A DNA stretch of 64,000 bases, from positions 836,708-900,707 of the forward strand of contig NZ_LMJL01000007.1 in the NCBI RefSeq assembly GCF_001429295.1, given 5' to 3'. How positions within the stretch are numbered: position 1 is the first letter of the stretch; each line of letters begins with the position of its first letter. The notes below the pieces were generated by a model that saw nothing but the letters and a program-made list of their open reading frames with translations, was not told the origin of the DNA and made no database searches. A program made the position numbers and the translations under genes. This document shows, piece after piece, positions 27,109 to 34,392 of this stretch. This DNA comes from Flavobacterium sp. Root935. GTDB lineage: Bacteria > Bacteroidota > Bacteroidia > Flavobacteriales > Flavobacteriaceae.

Positions 27109-27657
27109 TTATTTCTTTCTCATTAATTCTTCACCACAAGCTTTACCAATTTTTTGAACCAAATCACCATTTTTTGAATCTTGTAAATCTGCAGGGCCTA
27201 TATTTTGTTCTTTCAATTTAGAAATGGCACAATCTGCAATAAAAGAAGCTTTTTCGCTGCTTAGACCAGTACGAACAAAACCATCTTTTAAAATTGTTTT
27301 GTATTTTTCTTCAGTATTTGAATCCCAGCTATTTTTTACTTCAGATTTGGATAGCGTTTTGCGTTTTACGAATGATTCTTGTGCACATTCTTTTCCCATA
27401 TTCATAACAATTAGAGAAGTTTCTGGTGTTTGCGCGTCATTCGGTTTTAAATTTTTACTCTTCATTTTCTCAAGAACACAATCAGAAACGTAAATTATCT
27501 GATCTTCAGAGAATATACCTTTTCCTGCGCTCTGTAAACTGTCTTTGAATGCCTTTTTGAATTCGGTTTCTTTTTCTGGTGTCCATTCATTTTTATTGCA
27601 AGAGAATAATGTCAAAGCAATCAGGGCAATACCAATGTAATTTAGAAATTTGTTCAT
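27109..27657 (-). CDS. Lipoprotein with two internal repeats, paralogue of its neighbour
   Basis: A 182-residue predicted lipoprotein with lipobox LFSC and acylated Cys20. Two similar halves follow: residues of about 28-100 contain IIYVSDCVLEKMKSKNL and a later ECAQESF, and residues of about 113-182 contain SFIADCAISKLKEQNIG and ACGEELM. Each half has two conserved Cys in the same places, so disulfides are likely in the periplasm. Function is unknown and no named family is recognised. It starts two bases after the stop of a paralogue (27659-28222), and both begin the mature protein with CNKNEWTPEKE. The pair is clearly a tandem duplication, probably one transcript. Confidence 0.8.
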   Translation of the reverse strand: MNKFLNYIGIALIALTLFSCNKNEWTPEKETEFKKAFKDSLQSAGKGIFSEDQIIYVSDCVLEKMKSKNLKPNDAQTPETSLIVMNMGKECAQESFVKRKTLSKSEVKNSWDSNTEEKYKTILKDGFVRTGLSSEKASFIADCAISKLKEQNIGPADLQDSKNGDLVQKIGKACGEELMRKK

Positions 27658-27658
27658 T

Positions 27659-28222
27659 TTAGTTGTTCATTTTAGTTGTTTTTTGTAATTGTTCCGAGCA
27701 GTACGTTCCGGTTTTTAGAATGACATCCTTATAATTAGGATCATTTAGATCTGCCAGACTTACATTTTGCATCATTAAATAATAAGCGGTACAATCAGCA
27801 ATGACTGATGCTTGTTCGCTTTTTAAACCGTTTTCAAGAAAAATATTTTTTAAAGTAGCCTTATATAATTTGTTGATTTCTGGATTCCAAACTTTGGCTA
27901 CATCAGCGTTAGTCAATGTATTTATAAACGAGTTTTTAGCACACTCAGCTTCCATCTTTTTTATCATTTCTACATTTTCAGGTTTCCTAGTATCATCTTG
28001 GTTTAAATTTTTGCTCTTAATTTGCTCAAAAATGCAATCAGCGATATAATTGATCTGCTTATCTGAAAGGATACTTTTTTCTTTGGTTTGTATATTCTGT
28101 TTTATATCCTTTTTGAAGATGGCTTCTTTCTCTGGTGTCCATTCGTTTTTGTTGCATGAAAATAAAGTAACTGTCAATAATGTAATGCCGATAAAGCTTA
28201 AAATTCCTTTCATTTTGGTCAT
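27659..28222 (-). CDS. Lipoprotein paralogue, upstream member of the tandem pair
   Basis: A 187-residue predicted lipoprotein (184 if translation starts at the Met at 28213). Lipobox LFSC has Cys23. Like its neighbour it holds two repeats: INYIADCIFEQIKSKNL with ECAKNSF, then SVIADCTAYYLMMQNVS with YCSEQLQ. Sequence between the two proteins is highly conserved around the lipobox and the DC motif but has diverged elsewhere, so the duplication is not recent. Its last bases and the start region of the next gene share a short direct repeat (AACAACTAAAATGAAC). A -7-like TACTTTTG at 28292-28285 on the minus strand may be its promoter. Function is unknown. Confidence 0.8.
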   Translation of the reverse strand: MTKMKGILSFIGITLLTVTLFSCNKNEWTPEKEAIFKKDIKQNIQTKEKSILSDKQINYIADCIFEQIKSKNLNQDDTRKPENVEMIKKMEAECAKNSFINTLTNADVAKVWNPEINKLYKATLKNIFLENGLKSEQASVIADCTAYYLMMQNVSLADLNDPNYKDVILKTGTYCSEQLQKTTKMNN

Positions 28223-28493
28223 TGTTGTTAATTATAAATGATTTAAAAAGAGCTTAAGAAGATTTTTGTTGCTCTAATTTTTCGCAAAAGTAATTTTTAA
28301 GAAAGGACTGTTTGGTCTTTAAAAGACATAATAGTGTTATAAAAAGACAAATATATTTCGAAATAAAACCTTATAATATTATAATTATGTCTTTATGGAT
28401 CACTGCAAAGGTGTTAATAGTATTTGTTTTGCAGAAAGTATAAGTTTTGAAACTAAAACTATCAAATTACGGATATAGCATTATTATAAAAAT

Positions 28494-29041
28494 ATGGAAA
28501 TAAATTTTACCCTAACAGAAAACGACTTTTTACAACAACAACTCTATCTAGCATCAAAAAGTAAACTAATTAAAAAACAAAAAAAATTAGCTAGAGTATT
28601 TGTGACACTAATACTGTTGCTAATAGATTTTTGTTTTATTTGAATAAATGGTTAGTTGAGGCTTGTTACTTTACGAGTGCTGGAATTGTTTGTTTTTTTA
28701 TTTTTCCAATATATTTAAAACATTATTATCAAAGACTTTTTAAAAAATATGTAAATGAAAATCTTAAAGAGAGAGTTGGTATTGTATCAAGTATAATATT
28801 TAAAGAAGATTTATTTGAAACTACTAGTGAGAATATTGGAAAAGCAGAATTGAATTTTTCTTCATTTGAGAATATAATTGAAATTGCAGATTATTTTTTT
28901 ATTACTTTTAAAGCATCTGGAAACTTGATGATTCCTAAAGATAAAATTGAGAATGTTGAAAATCTAAGAAATAAATTAAAAACAATTGCTGAAAAACAAC
29001 AAATTGATTTCCTCTCAGAACTAGATTGGAAGTGGAAATAA
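28494..29041 (+). pseudogene. YcxB-like membrane protein gene with a frameshift
   Basis: Two overlapping frames make one protein. The first starts at ATG 28494 and reads 49 residues (MEINFTLTENDFLQQQLYLA ... LLLIDF) before a TGA at 28641. The second continues from about 28631 (LFYLNKWLVEA ...) to 29041. Adding one T to the T-run at 28628-28632 restores a single frame of about 183 residues with two membrane helices followed by a soluble domain (IEIADYFFITFKASGNLMIPKDKI), the layout of YcxB-like proteins. It is either a true one-base deletion, a slippery phase-variable site or a sequencing error. Both halves keep good codon use, so the change is recent. Confidence 0.8.
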
Positions 29042-29092
29042 AACCTTGATTTTTATCAAACAGAAAACTTAAATTCATTTTTTTAACTCATA

Positions 29093-29704
29093 ATGATGGG
29101 ATTAGATTTACATCTTTTTTCAATTCCAGGAAAAGCTGATTTTGTTATTGAGAAAGCAAAATCAAACTTGTCGTATGCTATAGATTTTGATAAAATTTTA
29201 GATGTTAAAACTTTAAGGCTTCATTTAAAAATGATCCAGAAAAATTCAGATGTAAATACTGAAAATAGATTAGAAGAATTAATAGAGGACTCGATTAAGG
29301 TCGTGTATTTTTATCCAAATCAAAATATTGAAAATTATAACTTTTATAGTCGGACACGAGGCTACGATACCATTAATTATCTCTTAAAACATTATTTAAA
29401 GGATAAAAACAAAATTAAGGTCTCAGAGATTTTCTATTCAGGAATTATGATTGAAAATGATTCGCAATTTGTAAGATTTGAGTATATAAATCAGGAAAAA
29501 GTGAACGAAATTTATAATCTTCTAAAATGTGTTGAATTTGATGAGCTTATTAAATATTATAATCTAGAAGAAATGCAGAATATAGTTTATAAACTAATAC
29601 ATCCTGATAAATTTGTTTATTTGAAAGAAGAATTCAACGAACTTAAAAGATTTTACGAAGAAGCAGAAAAGCTTAATGCTTTTGTTGTTGTAAAAATTTC
29701 ATAA
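29093..29704 (+). CDS. Uncharacterised protein
   Basis: A 203-residue soluble protein without signal peptide or membrane helix. It starts MMGLDLHLFSIPGK; either of two adjacent Met codons (29093 or 29096) could be used. It is rich in Lys, Glu, Asn and Tyr and looks mostly helical after residue 120. The MGLDLHLF opening faintly resembles DUF1877/YfbM-type proteins, but this is not strong enough to name it. It follows the frameshifted YcxB-like gene by 51 bases and ends at a bidirectional terminator. The local stretch 26.6-29.7 kb carries only small accessory genes. Confidence 0.65.
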   Translation: MMGLDLHLFSIPGKADFVIEKAKSNLSYAIDFDKILDVKTLRLHLKMIQKNSDVNTENRLEELIEDSIKVVYFYPNQNIENYNFYSRTRGYDTINYLLKHYLKDKNKIKVSEIFYSGIMIENDSQFVRFEYINQEKVNEIYNLLKCVEFDELIKYYNLEEMQNIVYKLIHPDKFVYLKEEFNELKRFYEEAEKLNAFVVVKIS

Positions 29705-29740
29705 AAAAAGCGAGAACTTTTAAATTCTCGCTTTTTTTTA
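29704..29740. terminator. Bidirectional terminator between convergent genes
   Basis: AAAAAGCGAGAA pairs with TTCTCGCTTTTT over an 8-base loop with A-run and T-run flanks, serving both the orphan gene and the ferredoxin gene. Confidence 0.9.
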
Positions 29741-29743
29741 TTT

Positions 29744-30061
29744 TTAATATTCCGGAGCCAGTTCTAATTCCAGTCCTTCTAATTCTGTAGTAATTGGAAT
29801 CTGACAGCCTAAACGACTATTAGATTTAACATAAAATGCTTCCGAAAGCATGGCTTCTTCTTCATCTCCCATTTCTGGTAATGCAACATCATTTAGAACA
29901 TAACATTGGCAGGATGCACACATGGCCATTCCGCCACAGGTTCCTTCAACAGGAAGTTCGTATGCTTTGCATAACTCCATTATATTCATTGCCATATCAG
30001 TTGGAGCCTGTAATTCGTGTATAACTCCCTCTCGATCCTTAATCTTTATTAATACATCCAT
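29744..30061 (-). CDS. Adrenodoxin-type [2Fe-2S] ferredoxin
   Basis: A 105-residue small electron carrier. Cluster ligands are Cys42, Cys48 and Cys51 in TCGGMAMCASC (C-X5-C-X2-C) and a distant Cys86 in SRLGCQIP, the vertebrate/adrenodoxin-type spacing. An acidic stretch ALPEMGDEEEAML matches the partner-binding helix of this class. The protein is cytoplasmic. In bacteria such ferredoxins often support iron-sulfur cluster assembly; NifU- and Mrp-type genes lie 1-2.5 kb away on the same strand, which fits but does not prove that role. Confidence 0.95.
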   Translation of the reverse strand: MDVLIKIKDREGVIHELQAPTDMAMNIMELCKAYELPVEGTCGGMAMCASCQCYVLNDVALPEMGDEEEAMLSEAFYVKSNSRLGCQIPITTELEGLELELAPEY

Positions 30062-30120
30062 TTTTAATTATTGGAATTTTATTGTAGAATTTGAAAACGT
30101 GTTCAAATTCCTTATTAATT

Positions 30121-30603
30121 TTAACTTTTTTCTTTTAAGCTAAAAGCATATTCTTTTCGATTACTGTCTTTAAGGCGCATTTTTACACCAATAATATTGC
30201 CTCCTTTTTCTAATATCGTGACAACTGAAATAACAGAATAATAATCCTTATCTGATTGAAATATTAATGTTCCCTCGTAAGTAGAATTTAATATTCCTTG
30301 TTTGTCTGTCTGAGCACTAAGTTTTCTTGGGTGCGCGAATTCGGCAGAGCTGTAAGTTGCTTTATTTGAGAATTTAGCTTTTCCTTCGCAAAGGTCATAT
30401 AAAAAATCATAATTGCCAATTCTCAAGGTACCTTCTTCATTTGTTCCTTTGGTAGAAAAAATAATCTGTCCCGAATATTGAAAGTCAGACCATTCTTCAG
30501 ATTCATTTACCCATGCTTTGTCGGCAAAAAGCGTTTGACTCTGTTGAGCATAATTTACAGCGCTTGTAAACAATAATATAAAAAGAGCGTAGTATTTTCT
30601 CAT
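30121..30603 (-). CDS. Uncharacterised exported protein
   Basis: A 160-residue protein with signal peptide MRKYYALFILLFTSAVNYAQ and a mature part of about 140 residues. The mature part appears to be all-beta (FQYSGQIIFSTKG, STYEGTLIFQSDKDYYSVISVVTIL). One Cys is present (DLCEGK). No family is recognised. It is likely periplasmic or outer-membrane associated. A -7-like TAAATTTG (30637-30630) lies about 27 bases upstream on the minus strand without a good -33 box. No functional link to the ferredoxin downstream is evident. Confidence 0.72.
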   Translation of the reverse strand: MRKYYALFILLFTSAVNYAQQSQTLFADKAWVNESEEWSDFQYSGQIIFSTKGTNEEGTLRIGNYDFLYDLCEGKAKFSNKATYSSAEFAHPRKLSAQTDKQGILNSTYEGTLIFQSDKDYYSVISVVTILEKGGNIIGVKMRLKDSNRKEYAFSLKEKS

Positions 30604-30816
30604 AAGTTTAGATTTTAGGGTTATGTTTACAAATTTAAATTAAAATGTAACAAATCTCTAACTAAAACTCTTAAAACTTTGAGTTGTTTTTTGTGAATGT
30701 CGCAAAAACCATTGCTTTTTGAAGGTATTTTTAGTATTTTTTTAAACAAATCATAATAAGGCTTATTATTCTTGTTAATTATAAAACTTTACTTTCAAAA
30801 AAAAATGAATTTTTTG

Positions 30817-31056
30817 TTACATAATATTTACCACCGTTTCTATTTGTGGTGCATATTTTTTTATCGTTGTTTCAACACCTGCTTTCAACGTCATTTGATT
30901 TACGCTGCAGCTAATACAAGCTCCTTCCAGGCGAACTTTTACATGTTTATCGTCTTCAATAGAAATTAATGAAATGTCTCCTCCATCTGATTTCAAGAAT
31001 GGCCTAATCTCATCTAAAGCCAATAAAACATTATTTGTTAATTCTTCTGTTGTCAT
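30817..31056 (-). CDS. NifU-like C-terminal domain protein (iron-sulfur scaffold)
   Basis: A compact NifU C-terminal domain protein, 79 residues from the chosen start. It begins MTTEELTNNVLLALDEIRPF, and the family core LKSDGGDISLISIEDDKHVKVRLEGACISCSVNQMTLKAGVE carries the CxxC (Cys47, Cys50) that binds a transferable cluster. An ATG 11 codons upstream (31089) would add residues foreign to the family and falls inside a palindromic repeat, so it was rejected. It follows the Mrp ATPase on the same strand by about 118 bases. The two probably cooperate in cluster carriage. Confidence 0.93.
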   Translation of the reverse strand: MTTEELTNNVLLALDEIRPFLKSDGGDISLISIEDDKHVKVRLEGACISCSVNQMTLKAGVETTIKKYAPQIETVVNIM

Positions 31057-31064
31057 AATATTTA

Positions 31065-31180
31065 ATGTGTCAATTAAATAATGTGCCAATGAGATAATGT
31101 GTTAATTAGATAATTTTAAAATTATCCTAAATTACTTTAAATCATTATCTCATTGCCTCATTGTCTAAATTATCTAATTC
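31065..31180. repeat. Palindrome, 'CAATGAGATAATG' family
   Basis: The arm at 31065-31118 (words GCCAATGAGATAATG and TTAATTAGATAATTTT) pairs with 31140-31180 (CATTATCTCATTGCCTCATT and AAATTATCTAATT). It fills the mrp-nifU gap and reaches into the end of the Mrp gene. Confidence 0.8.
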
Positions 31181-32304
31181 TTTTTTACTGCTGAGCAGCC
31201 AGCCATAGTTGTAATCTTGATAGCTTCTGTTGCTGGTAAACTTTCGTTTCTGTTTACTGTTTGCTGTACAACGTTACGTGTAATTTCTTCAAATACTTTT
31301 TCTATAGGAGAAGCTGTTTGCAATGCTGCTGGGCGACCGTAATCTCCCGCTTCACGAATAGATTGTACAATAGGAACTTCTCCTAAAAATGGTACATCTA
31401 AGTCTGCAGCAAGGTTTTTAGCACCTTCTTGTCCAAAGATGTAATATTTATTGTCAGGTAATTCTTCTGGTGTAAAGTACGCCATATTTTCAATAATTCC
31501 CAAAACAGGAACATTAATATTATCCTGCATAAACATTGCAACTCCTTTTTTAGCATCTGCTAAAGCTACAGCTTGTGGAGTACTTACTACAACAGCTCCA
31601 GTAATTGGTAAAGACTGCATGATAGATAAGTGAATGTCTCCAGTTCCTGGAGGTAAATCAAGAAGCATAAAATCTAATTCTCCCCAGTCTGCATCAAAAA
31701 TCATTTGATTTAATGCTTTTGCTGCCATTGGACCTCTCCAAATTACAGCCTGACTTGGAGCCGTAAAAAATCCGATTGAAAGCATTTTGATTTCATAACT
31801 TTCAATAGGTTTCATTTTTGATTTTCCGTCAACAGTAATAGAAACTGGTTTTTCGTTTTCAACGTCGAACATAATCGGCATCGAAGGACCGTAAATGTCG
31901 GCATCGAGAACACCAACCTTAAATCCCATTTTTGCAAGTGTAACAGCAAGATTTGCAGTTACAGTAGATTTTCCTACTCCTCCTTTACCAGAAGCAACTG
32001 CAATGATATTTTTGATTCCAGGAATAGCACGGCCTTTGATTTCAGGCTTCTCTGGAGATTCTACTTTAATATTTACTTTTACTTTAGCATCAGGCGATAT
32101 TAACTCGTGAATTGTCTTTTTAATATCATCTTCAGCTCTTTTTTTAATGTGCATCGCAGGCGTGTGCAGCACTAAGTCTACCACAGCTTCATCACCAAAA
32201 GTTATAACATTGGTTACAGCGCCGCTTTCAACCATATTTTTTCCTTCTCCAGCAATAGTAATTGTTTCTAAAGCCTTAAGAATTTCTTTTCTATCTAATT
32301 TCAT
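31174..32304 (-). CDS. Mrp/NBP35-family ATP-binding protein (iron-sulfur carrier)
   Basis: A 376-residue P-loop ATPase of the ApbC/Mrp group. Residues 1-90 are a MIP18-type (DUF59) domain. The ATPase has the deviant Walker A GKGGVGKS (106-113), DADIYGPSMP, and the Walker B region LLDLPPGTGD. In canonical ApbC a CxxC following NMSYF bridges the cluster between two subunits. Here the equivalent stretch reads ENMAYFTPEELPDNKYYIFG without Cys, while a single Cys sits near the C-terminus (MAGCSAVKKN). The carrier role is therefore by family, with an altered cluster site. NifU-type and ferredoxin genes follow on the same strand. Confidence 0.93.
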   Translation of the reverse strand: MKLDRKEILKALETITIAGEGKNMVESGAVTNVITFGDEAVVDLVLHTPAMHIKKRAEDDIKKTIHELISPDAKVKVNIKVESPEKPEIKGRAIPGIKNIIAVASGKGGVGKSTVTANLAVTLAKMGFKVGVLDADIYGPSMPIMFDVENEKPVSITVDGKSKMKPIESYEIKMLSIGFFTAPSQAVIWRGPMAAKALNQMIFDADWGELDFMLLDLPPGTGDIHLSIMQSLPITGAVVVSTPQAVALADAKKGVAMFMQDNINVPVLGIIENMAYFTPEELPDNKYYIFGQEGAKNLAADLDVPFLGEVPIVQSIREAGDYGRPAALQTASPIEKVFEEITRNVVQQTVNRNESLPATEAIKITTMAGCSAVKKN

Positions 32305-32375
32305 TGTAATGGGCTATTTTTCTATTGTTTGAAGTCGGTTTAAATATTATGTTTATTTAAACTGATTTCAGGGTG

Positions 32376-32383
32376 CAAAGATA
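32376..32383 (-). promoter_or_regulatory. -7-like box of the Mrp gene
   Basis: On the minus strand TATCTTTG (32383-32376) fits TAnnTTTG, 72 bases upstream of the start codon. No TTG lies at the expected spacing. The interval 32305-32598 otherwise holds no gene or repeat that I can see. Confidence 0.42.
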
Positions 32384-32598
32384 ACAGATTAAGTTCGGAA
32401 TTAAGCGATTTTGAATTGTAATTATTGATAGAGAGATTATTCAAAATTATTCTGTAGTCCTTTAAAGCGTTTTTTATATTGAAGAAATTAGAGTAAAAGA
32501 TTTAATATCAAAATTATTGCAGCTTTCAAATTAAGCTGAAATTGTAGTTTTTGTATAAATTTTCTGCTTTTTTAAATTAGAATCTCATAAATCTTCGC

Positions 32599-32606
32599 TA
32601 TATTTG
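32599..32606 (+). promoter_or_regulatory. -7-like box of the L,D-transpeptidase gene
   Basis: TATATTTG fits TAnnTTTG. A transcript starting near 32613 would exclude the ATG at 32604 and support the start at 32730. No clear -33 box. Confidence 0.42.
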
Positions 32607-32729
32607 ATTGCCCAAATCGATAATTTCCAGTTAATAAAAAAGTATGTGAAAACTAGTTTTTTAAGTAATGTCTATTGGGTTTTCGATATTTTTTACAAAA
32701 GTTATTTCTATCATTTAAACTTTAAAAAT

Positions 32730-34325
32730 ATGCGAAATTTTACTTTTTCAACAATCGTTCTTGCGATTTGCTTTTTTGCATTTTCATTTAAGTTATTTTC
32801 AAGCCAAAAAAGCAAAGAAGCTTCAGCAAATTATAAATATGCTTCAGTCATAACTATAGATGCGGCATCTATAAATGCTTTTTTTAAAAAATATCCCAAA
32901 CTGAAAAAATATCAAAAAGATGTAGAGGATATCTACAAAAACAAACAATACAAATCTATTTGGTATGATGATAAAAGCATAACCGAATTTGGTGCATTAC
33001 TGTATCAAAAGGTAAATGTACTGAAAGACCAGGGAATAAATAATGAAATGCCTTATAAAGAAGTAATCGATCAAGCATTTAATGAGAGTGATAATATCAC
33101 CCCTCCGCAAATAGATACAGAATTGCTCCTTACAAATATGTATATTTTTTATGCCAGTAATGTTTACTCTGGTGTAGATCCTGCGACTTTAAAGAAAATT
33201 GGCTGGTACTTACCGGCTAAAACTATTTCGTATTCCAGAATTCTAGATTCGCTGATTGTCGATACAAATCGATTAAATGAAGACGATTATTTATTGTTTA
33301 GCCAATATTATAAGCTGAAAGATGCCTTAAAAAAATACAGAAAAATAGAAACTGATAATCTTTGGCAGAAGATAACAATTGATAGTGTAAACTTTAAAGA
33401 ATTGAGACCAGATGATAAGGGTATTGCTATTCAGCAAATTAGAAATCGCTTATTTGTTGTGGGAGATTTAAAGCAGGATTCTAAAAGTGATGTTTATGAT
33501 GAAGAGCTGATGGCCGGCATACTGAACTATAAAAAGCGCTACAATTTAAAATTAAACTACGTTATAACGAGAGATCATATCAACCAAATGAATGAACCGA
33601 TCAGCAAAAGAATTAAAACTATAATGCTGAATATGGAAAGATGCAGATGGATTCCGACTAAATTGGCCAGAGCGAATGAATATGTAATGGTTAATATTCC
33701 GTCATTTAGAATGTTTTATGTAAAAGATGGAAAATACGAACTCGTCTCTGATATTTTCGTTGGTAATAGATTGAGCGAAACTGTAATTTTTAGCGGTACT
33801 ATGGACCGAATCGTATTTAGTCCCTACTGGTATGTTCCAAACAGCATTATTCAAAACGAATTAAAACTCCAGATGGCGAATGATAAAAATTATTTGGCAG
33901 ATCATAATATGGAATGGAATGGAGGGAAAGTGAGACAAAAACCTGGACCTAAAAACTCTTTAGGACTGGTAAAATTTATGTTTCCGAATCCGAATGATAT
34001 TTACATGCATGATACACCTGCAAAAAGTTTGTTCGAGTTTGAAAATCGTACGTTTAGTCACGGCTGTATTAATGTAAAAGAAGCAAGAGCATTAGCATTG
34101 GCAATTTTAAAAGATGATCCAGACTGGCCGGTAGATAAAATTGATAAAGCAATGAGCGGCGAAAAAGAAACAACCTGCATGCTTAAAAATAAAATTCCAG
34201 TTTATATTGGATATTTTACAGCTTGGGTTCAGGATGATGGCGAAATAAATTTTTTCCCAGATGTGTACAGCAGAGATGAAAATTTAGATAAACTGCTTTA
34301 CTCTGATTCGGTAAGTATGAAGTAA
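32730..34325 (+). CDS. L,D-transpeptidase (YkuD family), periplasmic
   Basis: A murein-modifying enzyme of 531 residues from the chosen start. It begins MRNFTFSTIVLAICFFAFSF, a signal peptide or anchor; the 42 extra residues of the longer frame (ATG 32604) would bury this and start upstream of the likely transcript start. The middle, of about 200 residues, resembles the WcbD/scaffold region of long YcbB-type enzymes, with a peptidoglycan-binding-like part (DDKGIAIQQIRNRLFVVGDL). The catalytic domain contains SHGCINVKEARALA with nucleophilic Cys and catalytic His. YcbB-type enzymes form 3-3 crosslinks. It is monocistronic with a strong terminator. Confidence 0.9.
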   Translation: MRNFTFSTIVLAICFFAFSFKLFSSQKSKEASANYKYASVITIDAASINAFFKKYPKLKKYQKDVEDIYKNKQYKSIWYDDKSITEFGALLYQKVNVLKDQGINNEMPYKEVIDQAFNESDNITPPQIDTELLLTNMYIFYASNVYSGVDPATLKKIGWYLPAKTISYSRILDSLIVDTNRLNEDDYLLFSQYYKLKDALKKYRKIETDNLWQKITIDSVNFKELRPDDKGIAIQQIRNRLFVVGDLKQDSKSDVYDEELMAGILNYKKRYNLKLNYVITRDHINQMNEPISKRIKTIMLNMERCRWIPTKLARANEYVMVNIPSFRMFYVKDGKYELVSDIFVGNRLSETVIFSGTMDRIVFSPYWYVPNSIIQNELKLQMANDKNYLADHNMEWNGGKVRQKPGPKNSLGLVKFMFPNPNDIYMHDTPAKSLFEFENRTFSHGCINVKEARALALAILKDDPDWPVDKIDKAMSGEKETTCMLKNKIPVYIGYFTAWVQDDGEINFFPDVYSRDENLDKLLYSDSVSMK

Positions 34326-34332
34326 ATTGAAA

Positions 34333-34378
34333 TAAAAACCCGGCAGATTTCTTGGGAATCTGCCGGGTTCTAAAAAAA
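34333..34378. terminator. Bidirectional terminator between transpeptidase and ABC permease
   Basis: AACCCGGCAGATT (34337-34349) pairs with AATCTGCCGGGTT (34357-34369). An A5 tract precedes it and could serve the minus-strand permease transcript. T content on the plus-strand side is weak. Confidence 0.75.
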
Positions 34379-34392
34379 ATGGGTCTACAAGC

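Noticed and set aside
30817..31089. Longer NifU-type protein starting at 31089
   Set aside because: The extra 11 residues are encoded by part of a dispersed palindrome and are not family-like; the start at 31056 is preferred.
32604..32729. N-terminal extension of the L,D-transpeptidase
   Set aside because: It would place 42 residues before a clear signal peptide and begins at or before the likely transcription start.
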